Source: Ezakiella massiliensis (GTDB taxonomy: Bacteria; Bacillota; Clostridia; Tissierellales; Peptoniphilaceae). From it: a DNA stretch of 64,000 nucleotides. The position numbers and the translations under genes are program-made. Positions 34,208-42,496 of this stretch are shown piece by piece (position 1 is the stretch's first letter; each line of letters opens with the position of its first letter). Below the pieces are notes generated by a model that was not told where the DNA came from, made no database searches, and saw nothing but the letters and a program-made list of their open reading frames with translations. The DNA is taken from assembly GCF_900120165.1 (NCBI RefSeq), contig NZ_LT635475.1, positions 62,001 to 126,000 on the forward strand, read 5' to 3'.

Positions 34208-34280
34208 CGTACCTTGACAAGGGTCTGGGCTTACCTCAGCCTGATGCTTTGTTTAGGTGGATTTTATTAGGAGGTAAATT
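34208..34280 (+). promoter_or_regulatory. Structured rpsO leader (S15 autoregulation candidate)
   Basis: About 73 bases of comparatively GC-rich leader lie before the ATG. They contain an ACCTT-GACA-AGGGT hairpin and an adjoining GGGCT/AGCC-type pairing, then AGGAGGT. S15 leaders commonly bind their own product in other bacteria. The assignment is by position and structure only. Confidence 0.5.
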
Positions 34281-34547
34281 ATGATTAAAGGTGAAAAGAA
34301 ACAAGAAATTATTGAAAAATTTCAAAAACACGCTAATGACACAGGTTCAACAGAAGTTCAAATTGCTATTTTAACAGAACGCATGAACGAACTAAACGAA
34401 CACTTGAAAGCCAATCCAAAGGACAATCACTCAAGACGTGGCCTATTAAAGATGGTTGGTAAGAGAAGAAATCTTTTAAGATACTTAAAAGATACAAACC
34501 TAGATTCATATCGTGAATTAATCCAAGAATTAAACATCAGAGGATAA
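34281..34547 (+). CDS. rpsO: 30S ribosomal protein S15
   Basis: An 88-residue S15 of normal length. Conserved features are [48 protein letters not shown] and LLRYLKDTN. It binds 16S rRNA helices h20-22 early in 30S assembly. It has its own promoter, leader and terminator. Confidence 0.98.
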   Translation: MIKGEKKQEIIEKFQKHANDTGSTEVQIAILTERMNELNEHLKANPKDNHSRRGLLKMVGKRRNLLRYLKDTNLDSYRELIQELNIRG

Positions 34548-34552
34548 TTTTT

Positions 34553-34575
34553 AACCGGCTTTGGCCGGTTTTTTA
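34553..34575 (+). terminator. rpsO terminator
   Basis: AACCGGC-TTTG-GCCGGTT stem-loop followed by T6. Confidence 0.93.
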
Positions 34576-34603
34576 TTTGCCTAAATTTATAATTAATATT
34601 TGT

Positions 34604-34641
34604 AAAAAAAATCGCCCGAGATAAATCGAGCGATAGTTTTT
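34604..34641. terminator. Terminator of the C69 dipeptidase gene (possibly bidirectional)
   Basis: ATCGCCCGA/TCGAGCGAT (one mismatch) has A7 before it and T7 after it. It is placed to end the minus-strand dipeptidase transcript. Confidence 0.75.
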
Positions 34642-34660
34642 TTATTTATAGTGTTATACC

Positions 34661-36142
34661 TTAGGCGTCTGATCTTGAAAAGCCGTTTTTCATCAAGCAG
34701 CTTGCAGTGTAGAGGACTTTATCAAGCAGGTCATCTGTTTGAGTTCTTAGTTCATCAGCAATCTTTTGGTTGGCTTGTCCTAAGAATTCTTTAGCGTCTG
34801 CAGGTTTACTTTCAACAAATTCTTTGTCAGTTTCTTTAATAATTCTGGATAAAGTTGCTTGACATTCTTGTTGGTATCTTTCTATGTGATTTGCAGTTTC
34901 ACTGAAGTGGGCGTCAGCTAGAGCTCCTATAATTCTATTGGTCCAATAGAAATCATCAGTAGTTACCTTGCCACTGGTATTCTTCAAATAATCAGGTGTA
35001 TCCATAACATTTGGATAGAAAGGAACGACAGCATTAAATACATTTGATCCCAGGCTTAGCCATTCGATGCTCTTGATTTCATCTGGGCAATAAGGTCTGA
35101 TTTGTACAAGGCCCATAAAGTTGTTACGGTTGATTCCAATTGGTCTGAATTTTCCTTTTGCAAGACCGTCAGTGTGTTTTGCATAGCAGTCGTATTCAGT
35201 ACCTTGGAAGTGGTGGGATAGGGCATATTTAATGTCTTCGACTGTAATTTTTCTTTCAGGAATTTGCATCCATGGAATATCGTCTGAATCAGGTCTAAAA
35301 TCAGCGTCTATATCATCCCAATAGTAAGTGCTTGGATTAAAATATCTTTGTAAAATCCATGCACGTGGTGTGTTATAAGTGTGGTCTGAGTCGCTGTGGC
35401 TACCAAAGGCATCGCGTGGATTTAGGCTTTCATCGAAGGAAAGGTCTAGATGATTTTCTTTGACAAATTCCCTTAAATCTTTTGAGCACATAAATTCTTT
35501 TTGATCAGCAAAAGCATCTTCTAAATCAAAGTGATCAAGGCCCAATTGGTTTGGCATAATTACATAGCATTCATCAGGAACCCTTCTTGCAATCCAGTGA
35601 TGGCCGCCAACGGTTTCTAGCCACCAAATTTCATCTACATCCTGGAAGGCAATTCCGTTCATTTCGTATGTTCCATATTTTTCAAGTAGTTCACCAAGGC
35701 GAACAACGCCTTCACGGGCAGATTTTATATAAGGGAGGACAAGGGTAACCATATCTTCTTCACCGATGCCTCCAAATTTTTCTGGCTTGTCATCTTTTGC
35801 TGGAATATATCTTACAAGTGGATCAGCTGCCAGGACTCTTTCGTTTGTGGTCAGAGTTTCTGTAGCAGTCATAGAAACATTTGCTTCATTAACTCCACAA
35901 GCTCCCCAAACGCCTTCATCTTCAATAGCATTTGGCATACAAGTGTATCTCATTGGATTATCTGGTAAATCAATTTCAACCTTTGAAATTACAGATTTAT
36001 ATTTTTTGGGTTGGTCTTCAGCTTTAACCACGATAAATTTTTTTGGATTAAAAACTCCGGAAGGGGAGTCTTCGTTTCTAGCTACAAGGGTTGAACCGTC
36101 ATAGCTAGCTTTTTTACCTACTAATATTGTTGTACATGCCAT
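34661..36142 (-). CDS. C69 family dipeptidase (PepD type)
   Basis: This 493-residue Ntn-hydrolase of peptidase family C69/U34 begins MACTTILVGKKASYDGSTL. The conserved Cys-3 near the N-terminus is the expected nucleophile, and ARNED follows. Middle features are WGACGVNEANVSMTATE and WWLETVGGHHWIARRVPD. No signal peptide is seen, so it is cytoplasmic. It probably hydrolyses dipeptides for amino-acid fermentation. It is monocistronic; the start is preceded by AAGGAG. Confidence 0.92.
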   Translation of the reverse strand: MACTTILVGKKASYDGSTLVARNEDSPSGVFNPKKFIVVKAEDQPKKYKSVISKVEIDLPDNPMRYTCMPNAIEDEGVWGACGVNEANVSMTATETLTTNERVLAADPLVRYIPAKDDKPEKFGGIGEEDMVTLVLPYIKSAREGVVRLGELLEKYGTYEMNGIAFQDVDEIWWLETVGGHHWIARRVPDECYVIMPNQLGLDHFDLEDAFADQKEFMCSKDLREFVKENHLDLSFDESLNPRDAFGSHSDSDHTYNTPRAWILQRYFNPSTYYWDDIDADFRPDSDDIPWMQIPERKITVEDIKYALSHHFQGTEYDCYAKHTDGLAKGKFRPIGINRNNFMGLVQIRPYCPDEIKSIEWLSLGSNVFNAVVPFYPNVMDTPDYLKNTSGKVTTDDFYWTNRIIGALADAHFSETANHIERYQQECQATLSRIIKETDKEFVESKPADAKEFLGQANQKIADELRTQTDDLLDKVLYTASCLMKNGFSRSDA

Positions 36143-36250
36143 TTTAAAATCTCCTTAATTTATATTTAAGTTTTTAAGGCAACCTAGTAAACCTAATGAT
36201 AAGTCTTATCATTTATTTAATTATACTCCTATAAGTTTTGTTTTGCAAAT

Positions 36251-36293
36251 AAAAAAGCCCTGGTCAGCGAAAAATATCCGCCAACCTAGAGCT
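36251..36293 (-). terminator. Terminator of the stalk/PrcB-like protein gene
   Basis: An imperfect 14-bp stem (AGCCCTGGTCAGCG against CGCCAACCTAGAGCT) is followed on the minus strand by T6. Confidence 0.75.
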
Positions 36294-36299
36294 GAGATT

Positions 36300-37133
36300 T
36301 TATTTATCAACTGTATTTATATTTATGTCAACTACTTTCACACCAAAGTCATTTTCAATACCCATTACGTTAACTTCAATAGTGCAGTTAGGATAAGAGA
36401 TTACTTGTGTAACCATAGCGTCAGTTGGTGGGCTTATTACAAGCGGCCTAATAATTATATCTTTACCATCGTATACAACGCGTTCACATCTCAACTGATA
36501 TCCTCCAGTGTTAAATTGTTTCGCGAAGGTAATTGTGAGCTTGCCATTTTTAACCTTGTAGACAAAGCCTTCATTTTTAATAGGCTCTTTAGTCTCTATC
36601 GTCTTGTAGTCAAGGGATGTTCCGGGCTCGATTTTTTCAACAGACATATCTCTAGCCTCCAAATAAACAGTCTTTTCTGGTATATCGTAAGTGATTTTGA
36701 TGTTAAAAACATCAGCTAAATCTCTAAGCCTAAAGTAATTATGACCAGCAATTAAAATTGCACTTAAGTCATGGTTAACATTGTCAATATCAAAGCGTGC
36801 ATCACTTATATTTGCAGATTTTACTTTGTCAAGCTTTTGTAATTCATCACCAATTGGCTCATATGGATAGGCGGTAATAGCAGATATTTGTTTGCTTTTA
36901 TTGTTGTAAAGAAGCTTAAAATCTTTATTGATATTAGTTAAAAGCATTGAAAAATCTCTGAGCTTAACATAATTTTCATTGTTATAAACAATGGAGGGCA
37001 GGTCAATGTTGGCCTGGCCTATACTTACTTTTTGTACAAAGTCACTTACCTCTACCTTTTCACCATTAGCTTGTACACCAAGAGTTAATAAGAGGGAAAA
37101 GCAGATAAGCATTAAAACAAATTTTTTGTACAT
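36300..37133 (-). CDS. Secreted protein with copper-amine-oxidase-type stalk repeats and PrcB-like C-terminal domain
   Basis: This 277-residue protein has a signal peptide (hydrophobic residues 5-22, cleavage after VQA). Two stalk-like segments follow: YNNENYVKLRDFSMLL (about 50-70) and GHNYFRLRDLADVFNIKITYD (about 130-150). This YVKLRD pattern is typical of the copper amine oxidase N-terminal domain. The C-terminal 90 residues (FNTGGYQLRCERVVYDGKDI, PPTDAMVTQVISYP) match the PrcB C-terminal domain seen in Treponema dentilisin complexes and in many secreted Firmicutes proteins. No enzymatic site is seen, so a cell-surface binding or stabilising role is inferred. It lies 9 bases downstream of the YitT gene, so probably in one operon. 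Confidence 0.78.
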   Translation of the reverse strand: MYKKFVLMLICFSLLLTLGVQANGEKVEVSDFVQKVSIGQANIDLPSIVYNNENYVKLRDFSMLLTNINKDFKLLYNNKSKQISAITAYPYEPIGDELQKLDKVKSANISDARFDIDNVNHDLSAILIAGHNYFRLRDLADVFNIKITYDIPEKTVYLEARDMSVEKIEPGTSLDYKTIETKEPIKNEGFVYKVKNGKLTITFAKQFNTGGYQLRCERVVYDGKDIIIRPLVISPPTDAMVTQVISYPNCTIEVNVMGIENDFGVKVVDININTVDK

Positions 37134-37142
37134 AATTCCTCC

Positions 37143-38003
37143 TTAATCTAAAATGCTTTTGAAACCTAAACCTAAAACTTCGCTGGAGTTTTTAATCCAT
37201 ACAAAAGCATTTGGGTCGTTTTCTTTCAAGAAATTTTTTAATAGGACTAGTGATCTTCTATCTATAATGGTAACAATAACCTTGATATCTTGTCTTGAGT
37301 AAGCTCCTTCTGCATGATATAAAGTACAAGTGCGGACCAAATCATTGTGGATAAAGTTAACGATTGGCTCGATATTTTGACTAACAATAGTAACTTCTTT
37401 TGAGAGGTTCATACCGTCAATTGTAAAGTCAATAATGATACCATTTATAATTACAGCAAATAATGAATAGAGACCGATTTTGCTACCATAGGCTATACCT
37501 GCAACGAGTGTGATGGCTAAGTCAGCGTACAATACAGCACGGCCAAGTTCGATACCGGTAAATTTATTAATAATCTTGCCCAGAATATCTGTACCACCTG
37601 TTGAAGCACCTTGGTTAAATACAATGCCTATACCAACGGCTGAAATAATTACACCGCAAAATAGGTCGAGCATAATGTCTCCGGAGAGGGAAGCTTGGTT
37701 GGGGTACATCCATTCAAGAATTTTAACAATACCAGATGTTCCAAGACTTGCTATTATGGTTTTTGCGCCAAAGGCAGGGCCTATAAGTAAAAAAGCAATA
37801 GCAAATAAGAATATATTTACAATTAACATTATTGTACCAACTTCTAAGTTTATAAAAGATGATAAAACAATCGCAAGACCATTAGCTCCGCCAGCTGCTA
37901 TATCATTTGGCATGAGGAAAAAATATACGCCAACACCTACAAGTATAATACCAATAGTAATTAATAAGTAAGATTTAAACCTTTGTGCATTTTTATTTTT
38001 CAT
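37143..38003 (-). CDS. YitT family membrane protein (DUF161/DUF2179)
   Basis: This 286-residue protein has five membrane segments in the first about 200 residues, with PNDIAAGGANGLAIVLSS and FNQGASTGGTDILGKIIN, the hallmark loops of YitT proteins. A cytoplasmic DUF2179 domain follows at the C-terminus (EVTIVSQNIEPIVNFI, RQDIKVIVTIIDRRSLVLLKNFL). Transport function is unproven. It is the first gene of a two-gene minus-strand unit and starts at ATG behind AGGAGG. Confidence 0.93.
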   Translation of the reverse strand: MKNKNAQRFKSYLLITIGIILVGVGVYFFLMPNDIAAGGANGLAIVLSSFINLEVGTIMLIVNIFLFAIAFLLIGPAFGAKTIIASLGTSGIVKILEWMYPNQASLSGDIMLDLFCGVIISAVGIGIVFNQGASTGGTDILGKIINKFTGIELGRAVLYADLAITLVAGIAYGSKIGLYSLFAVIINGIIIDFTIDGMNLSKEVTIVSQNIEPIVNFIHNDLVRTCTLYHAEGAYSRQDIKVIVTIIDRRSLVLLKNFLKENDPNAFVWIKNSSEVLGLGFKSILD

Positions 38004-38073
38004 AAAAGCCTCCTTTGTGTAAGTCCATTGTAACAGAAAAGATAAAAAAATAAAAGAGAATACTCGGCTAATG

Positions 38074-38102
38074 TTGAAAAAATATCAAAGTGGGTATATG
38101 AT
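38074..38102 (+). promoter_or_regulatory. Promoter of the glycerate-kinase-like / malic enzyme operon
   Basis: TTGAAA (38074-38079), a 17-base spacer and TATGAT (38097-38102). Confidence 0.75.
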
Positions 38103-38120
38103 TAAAGGAGATGAAATTGG

Positions 38121-38177
38121 ATGGATATGCAAGATTTTACAAGCTATGATTATATTAATAAAGTGATTTTATTATGA
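38121..38177 (+). CDS. Possible 18-codon leader peptide overlapping the next gene
   Basis: ATG 38121 lies 10 bases after AAAGGAG and opens an 18-codon frame. Its TGA overlaps the ATG of the 38174 gene (ATGA). The downstream gene has no ribosome-binding site of its own, so translation may be coupled through this short frame. Evidence is positional only. Confidence 0.4.
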   Translation: MDMQDFTSYDYINKVILL

Positions 38178-38830
38178 TTGATGAGATATATTTTTTTGGA
38201 GATAAAAACTTGTCCGATGACTTTGTTAAAGTTATAGGAGAGTCTTCAATTTTACTTACACCAGAAAAATCTAATATGGTAAATTTATCAGCCGATTCTA
38301 TTCAAATTGGAGAAGAGCTGATGACTTTATTTAAAAAGTATGATAATATATATCTTGACCTTAGGGAAATTGAAACCAATGATTTGGGAATGGGTATTTT
38401 GTCAGCCTTAGGTTGTACTTTTTATGATGAGGCTGGTGAAGAAATTTTGCCAAAGGGAACTAATCTTTATTACATCTATAGAATTGACTTCAAGAGGGTA
38501 TTGCCTGACCATAAAAAACTCAGACTTATCTTGTCAAAGCCACGTGAAAATTGTTCCAATATAATTTGTGGCAGGCATTATAGGACAAGCCCTTTTGAAG
38601 GTGAGTTACTTATAAGATCACTTCACAATGTTATGATCAGGCTAGAGGATTGTGGCTACAATACCTTGGCCGATTTAAAAACCTTTGATTCAGGTGGGAT
38701 CAGCACATTTCTTGCTTCAGTTTTAAATGAAGAGGGAGTTAAATATATTTTTGATAAGGACATCAACCCCTTAGAATTTGGGGATGATATATATTACGAA
38801 ATTTTTGGAGGTAAAAATGGAAAATCATGA
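38174..38830 (+). CDS. Degenerate glycerate-kinase-like protein
   Basis: This protein has 218 residues, while glycerate kinases have about 370-380. Residues about 58-110 follow the glycerate kinase (GckA/GlxK) pattern: a strand, then TND-LGMGILSALGCTFYDEAGEEIL and a -L--I-RID segment. This parallels GGSATNDGGxGxLxALGxxFxDxxG. The N-terminal nucleotide loop and the GGSA part are missing, and the later DVxNPLxG loop is replaced by a Cys-containing segment (ENCSNIICG). It is probably catalytically inactive or has a changed function. It overlaps the malic enzyme start by 14 bases, so the two are coexpressed. The assignment is by motif pattern and is moderate. Confidence 0.5.
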   Translation: MIDEIYFFGDKNLSDDFVKVIGESSILLTPEKSNMVNLSADSIQIGEELMTLFKKYDNIYLDLREIETNDLGMGILSALGCTFYDEAGEEILPKGTNLYYIYRIDFKRVLPDHKKLRLILSKPRENCSNIICGRHYRTSPFEGELLIRSLHNVMIRLEDCGYNTLADLKTFDSGGISTFLASVLNEEGVKYIFDKDINPLEFGDDIYYEIFGGKNGKS

Positions 38831-39971
38831 TTACAAAGCTAAGGCTTTAAAATTGCACGAAGATTATCAAGGAAAGATTGCAGTTTATTCAAAGTATGAA
38901 CTAAAAGAAAAGGATGACTTGGCATTACTTTACACACCTGGTGTTGCAGAACCATGTAAAAAAATTGCTGAAAATAAAGAAGATGTTTATAAGTACACAG
39001 CTAAAGGCAACTTGGTTGCTGTTGTTACAGATGGGTCAGCTGTTTTGGGACTAGGCAATATCGGTGCAGAAGCAGGTATGCCTGTTATGGAAGGAAAGGC
39101 AATTTTATTCAAACATTTTGGTAATGTTGATGCTTTCCCAATTTTGGTTGATACAAATGATGTTGATACAATTGTTGAAACAGTTAAACATATTGCTCCA
39201 ACTTTTGGTGGAATTAATCTTGAAGATATTGGTGCACCTAGGTGCTTTGAAATTGAAAGACGACTAAAAGAAGAACTTGATATACCGGTTTTCCATGACG
39301 ACCAACACGGAACTGCAATTGTAGTTACAGCAGGAATTATTAATGCTCTAAAGATTGTTGATAAAAAACCTGAAGACGTAAAAGCTGTTATCAATGGATG
39401 TGGTGCAGCGGGTGTAGCAATTTTAAAAATGTTTAGAGCCCTAGGAATTAAAAATAATATTATCCTTGACTCCAAGGGAATTGTTTACAGAGGAAATCCA
39501 AATAACAACTGGCTAAAGGATGAAATTGCAGAAATTTCAAATAAAGACAATGAACAAGGCAAACTCGCAGATGCGATTAAGGGAGCTGATATATTTATCG
39601 GCGTTAGTGTTGCAGGAGCTTTGACTCAAGAAATGGTTAAAACAATGAATGAAAAAGCTATAATTTTTGCTATGGCTAACCCAACTCCAGAAATTTTCCC
39701 AGACGAAGCTAAGGAAGCTGGGGCTTATGTAGTTGGAACTGGCAGAAGTGATTTTCCAAACCAAATTAACAACCTCCTTTGCTTCCCAGGTTTATTTAGA
39801 GGAGCCCTTGATGCAAGAGCTCAAATAACCGAAGAAATGATGATGGCAGCTGCTCACGCAATTGCAGATCAAGTAGGAGACAAGTTATCAGCAGATTTTG
39901 TTATTCCAGAACCAATGGATATGGAAGTGCCAAAGGCAGTTGCTGAAGCTGTTAAAAAAGCTTCAAAATAA
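38817..39971 (+). CDS. NAD(P)-dependent malic enzyme (short bacterial form)
   Basis: This protein has 384 residues from ATG 38817 behind GGAGGT; the longer upstream frame has no such site. Motifs are YTPGVAEPCK, VVTDGSAVLGLGNIG, the catalytic MEGKAILFKHFG, FHDDQHGTAIV, and the Rossmann segment INGCGAAGVAIL. It decarboxylates malate to pyruvate and links to the PFOR gene in this window (pyruvate to acetyl-CoA). It lacks the phosphotransacetylase-like C-terminal domain of the long MaeB form. It is cytoplasmic; cofactor preference is not readable. Confidence 0.94.
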   Translation: MENHDYKAKALKLHEDYQGKIAVYSKYELKEKDDLALLYTPGVAEPCKKIAENKEDVYKYTAKGNLVAVVTDGSAVLGLGNIGAEAGMPVMEGKAILFKHFGNVDAFPILVDTNDVDTIVETVKHIAPTFGGINLEDIGAPRCFEIERRLKEELDIPVFHDDQHGTAIVVTAGIINALKIVDKKPEDVKAVINGCGAAGVAILKMFRALGIKNNIILDSKGIVYRGNPNNNWLKDEIAEISNKDNEQGKLADAIKGADIFIGVSVAGALTQEMVKTMNEKAIIFAMANPTPEIFPDEAKEAGAYVVGTGRSDFPNQINNLLCFPGLFRGALDARAQITEEMMMAAAHAIADQVGDKLSADFVIPEPMDMEVPKAVAEAVKKASK

Positions 39972-39988
39972 ATATAAAAATAAATTTA

Positions 39989-40020
39989 AAAATCTGGCTG
40001 ATTGTAGGCCAGATTTTTTT
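39989..40020 (+). terminator. Malic enzyme terminator
   Basis: AAATCTGGC pairs with GCCAGATTT around a 9-base loop, followed by T7. Confidence 0.9.
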
Positions 40021-40022
40021 AT

Positions 40023-40056
40023 AAAAAAAGTGCTCGATTTCTATCGGGCACTTTTA
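40023..40056. terminator. Terminator of the threonine aldolase gene (bidirectional)
   Basis: AAAGTGCTCGAT/ATCGGGCACTTT (one wobble), TTCT loop, with A7 before and T after. It ends the minus-strand ltaE transcript. Confidence 0.85.
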
Positions 40057-40097
40057 AAATTATATTAATAAATAAAATAAAATTCTTATTTTAAAGG

Positions 40098-41132
40098 CTA
40101 TAAGAGTTCATTGATTTTATCAATGAGCTTATCGATATTTTCTTCCTTTGTCGCCCAAGAAGTGCAAATTCTGTAACAAGTGTGATCTTGGTCAATCTTC
40201 TTTACAAATTCAAAGGCAAATTCGTCTTTGAGTTTTTCTACAAAAGAATTTGGAAGGATAGGGAATTGTTGGTTGGTATTTGAGTGTACTTCAAACTCAA
40301 TACCCTTTGCTTCTAATGCATCTCTGACTTTAATAGCAAGTCTATTGGCATTTTTGCATATATCAAAGTATAGATTGTTGGTAAAGAGTGCTTCGAATTG
40401 CGAACCTAGCAAGCGACCTTTTGCAAGTAATTGGCCAGCTTGTTTTACACTATTTAAAAAATTAACTTCAAAATCATCTCTTAAAAGAACAATAGCTTCA
40501 CCACATAGTGCGCCGCATTTGGTTCCTCCAATATAAAATGCATCACAGTTATTTGCAATTGTTTCTAGGTCGAGGTCGCAGCCTTCTGATGTAAGGCCGT
40601 AGCCAAGTCTAGCCCCGTCAATATATAAGTATAAATTGAGCTCTTGACATTTTTTATAAATACTTTCCAATTCAGATTTTGTATACATAGTTCCAAGCTC
40701 TGTAGGAATTGTTATATAAACCATTTTGGGGATAACTAGGTGGCAGGAAGGTTCATAGGTAACTTCATCCATAATCTCTTGAATTTGATCTGGATTAATT
40801 TTGCCGTCTTTGCTAATAACACTTGTAACCTTATGGCCTCTGGATTCTACTGAACCAGATTCGTGAACATTTATATGTCCTGTTTGAGTACAAATTTCAG
40901 TTTCGTATGGCCTTAGGACATGGCTAATAAAAGCGACATTAGTCGGTGTGCCTGAAACCATAAAATGAACTTCAGCATCAGGGCGTTTGATGGCTTTTTT
41001 TATTAGTTCTTTTGCATGAGCAGAATAAGAGTCATTACCATAGCCGAACTCTTGGCTGTTATTAGCATTAATTATATTTTCGATAACTTTTGGATGGGCT
41101 CCTTCATTATAATCACAATTCAAATAAATCAT
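40098..41132 (-). CDS. ltaE: Low-specificity L-threonine aldolase
   Basis: This 344-residue PLP enzyme (fold type I) has the N-terminal NCDYNEGAHPKV, substrate loop GTPTNVAFISHVLRPYE, and YIDGARLGYGL (Asp pairing with the PLP nitrogen). The Schiff-base Lys is in YIGGTKCGALCGEAIVL. It cleaves threonine to glycine and acetaldehyde in the cytoplasm. It is transcribed divergently from the threonine dehydrogenase operon, giving two alternative threonine-to-glycine routes at one locus. A consensus promoter (41210-41238) drives it. Confidence 0.92.
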   Translation of the reverse strand: MIYLNCDYNEGAHPKVIENIINANNSQEFGYGNDSYSAHAKELIKKAIKRPDAEVHFMVSGTPTNVAFISHVLRPYETEICTQTGHINVHESGSVESRGHKVTSVISKDGKINPDQIQEIMDEVTYEPSCHLVIPKMVYITIPTELGTMYTKSELESIYKKCQELNLYLYIDGARLGYGLTSEGCDLDLETIANNCDAFYIGGTKCGALCGEAIVLLRDDFEVNFLNSVKQAGQLLAKGRLLGSQFEALFTNNLYFDICKNANRLAIKVRDALEAKGIEFEVHSNTNQQFPILPNSFVEKLKDEFAFEFVKKIDQDHTCYRICTSWATKEENIDKLIDKINELL

Positions 41133-41209
41133 TTTTACCTCTTTTTTATATGTACTAGAAGTTTATATTTAGCATTTGATTCGTAATTTGCTTCTTCCAG
41201 CAATCATAA

Positions 41210-41238
41210 AGTATACTCCTTTAAAGCCTGTATGTCAA
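41210..41238 (-). promoter_or_regulatory. ltaE promoter
   Basis: On the minus strand TTGACA (41238-41233), a 17-base spacer, then TATACT (41215-41210). Confidence 0.8.
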
Positions 41239-41385
41239 CTATTTGCAAATCTTTAAGAGCATTTTATAATATAACTTTTTATTTAAATATTTACTATAAA
41301 TTTAACAAAATATTTATTAGTGTGAATTATACAATATATTTTTTAAATTCATTTAACAAGAGTTTAATTTATTCTATTAAATCGC
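41239..41385. other. AT-rich gap between divergent threonine genes
   Basis: The stretch between the two divergent -35 boxes is strongly AT-rich and has no coding character on either strand. It is long enough for regulator binding. I see no clear operator dyad in it. Confidence 0.6.
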
Positions 41386-41414
41386 TTGAAATAATAAAAA
41401 ACTTAATGTATAAT
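41386..41414 (+). promoter_or_regulatory. Promoter of the threonine dehydrogenase operon
   Basis: TTGAAA (41386-41391), a 17-base spacer and a perfect TATAAT (41409-41414). Confidence 0.85.
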
Positions 41415-41428
41415 AAAAAGGTAGGTAG

Positions 41429-41490
41429 AATATTATTCGTTTTTTTGAATAGTATTTGTTATTTATAAGGTTGAGGCTTTCCTATTCAAA
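41429..41490 (+). promoter_or_regulatory. Leader with two mutually exclusive hairpins
   Basis: Hairpin A pairs 41429-41439 with 41446-41456. Hairpin B pairs TTTGAATAG (41444-41452) with CTATTCAAA (41482-41490). They share bases, so only one can form. The segment after B can also pair with the ribosome-binding region (TTTCC near 41478 with GGAGA at 41510). It matches no riboswitch class I recognise. Confidence 0.45.
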
Positions 41491-41521
41491 AGCTAAAATT
41501 TTTTGCAAAGGAGAATCTAAA

Positions 41522-42469
41522 ATGAAAAGAATACTCATAACCGGAGCGTTGGGTCAAATTGGAACGGAGCTAGCTTTGTATTTAGCCGATATTTATGGCA
41601 AAGAAAATATCTTGGCAACAAATCGCTCTGAAAAAAACTTGGAAGACATTGGTGACATTAGATTTGAAAAATTGGATGTTACAGATGCACAAAGATTGCA
41701 TGATCTTGCCAAGGACTTCAAGGCTGACACAATTATTAACTTAGCTGCTATCCTATCAGCTAGAGGAGAAACAATGCCACAACAAACATGGAAGGTTAAT
41801 GTTGATGGTATTGTAAACACACTTGAAGTTGCCAGAGAACTAGGAACAAAAGTTTTTGTTCCATCATCAATCGCTGCCTTTGGAGAGGGTACACCACTTG
41901 ACAATACACCTCAAGATACAATTCAAAGACCAAGCACTATTTATGGTGTAACAAAGGTCGCTGGAGAATTGTTATGCGATTACTACTTCCACAAGTATGG
42001 AGTAGACGTAAGAGGAGTTCGTTATCCAGGAATCATTTCTCACCAAACTTTACCGGGAGCAGGTACAACAGACTATGCTGTTCATATTTATTATGACGCA
42101 GTTAAAAAAGGAGCCTACACTTCATATATAGCTGAAGGCACACACATGGATATGCTTTATATGCCAGACGCTTTAAAGGCTGTTGTTGATTTAATGGAAG
42201 CTGATCCAGCAAAATTAAAACATAGAAATGCATTTAATATCACAGCTATGAGCTTGACCCCTGAAATTTTAGATGCAAGCATCAAAAGACATATGCCTGA
42301 CTTTAAACTTGACTATGATGTAGATCCAGTTAGACAAGCAATCGCTGAGTCTTGGCCAAATTCGCTAGATGATTCATGTGCTAGAGAAGAATGGGGATGG
42401 AAACCAGAATACGACCTAGATAAAATGACAGCAGATATGTTAGAAAATCTAGAAAAGAAATTAAAATAA
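41522..42469 (+). CDS. L-threonine 3-dehydrogenase, SDR type
   Basis: This protein has 315 residues from ATG 41522 behind AAAGGAG. It is an extended SDR: the NAD loop GALGQIGTEL is at the N-terminus, there is NLAAILSARGE, and the catalytic YGVTK has a Ser/Thr upstream (PSSIAAFG). It is of the epimerase-like threonine dehydrogenase group rather than the zinc-dependent MDR form. It oxidises threonine to 2-amino-3-ketobutyrate, which the next gene's product cleaves. The pairing with kbl 27 bases downstream makes the assignment firm. Confidence 0.92.
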   Translation: MKRILITGALGQIGTELALYLADIYGKENILATNRSEKNLEDIGDIRFEKLDVTDAQRLHDLAKDFKADTIINLAAILSARGETMPQQTWKVNVDGIVNTLEVARELGTKVFVPSSIAAFGEGTPLDNTPQDTIQRPSTIYGVTKVAGELLCDYYFHKYGVDVRGVRYPGIISHQTLPGAGTTDYAVHIYYDAVKKGAYTSYIAEGTHMDMLYMPDALKAVVDLMEADPAKLKHRNAFNITAMSLTPEILDASIKRHMPDFKLDYDVDPVRQAIAESWPNSLDDSCAREEWGWKPEYDLDKMTADMLENLEKKLK

Positions 42470-42496
42470 AAAAATTGTAAAACACAAGGAGGAAAC

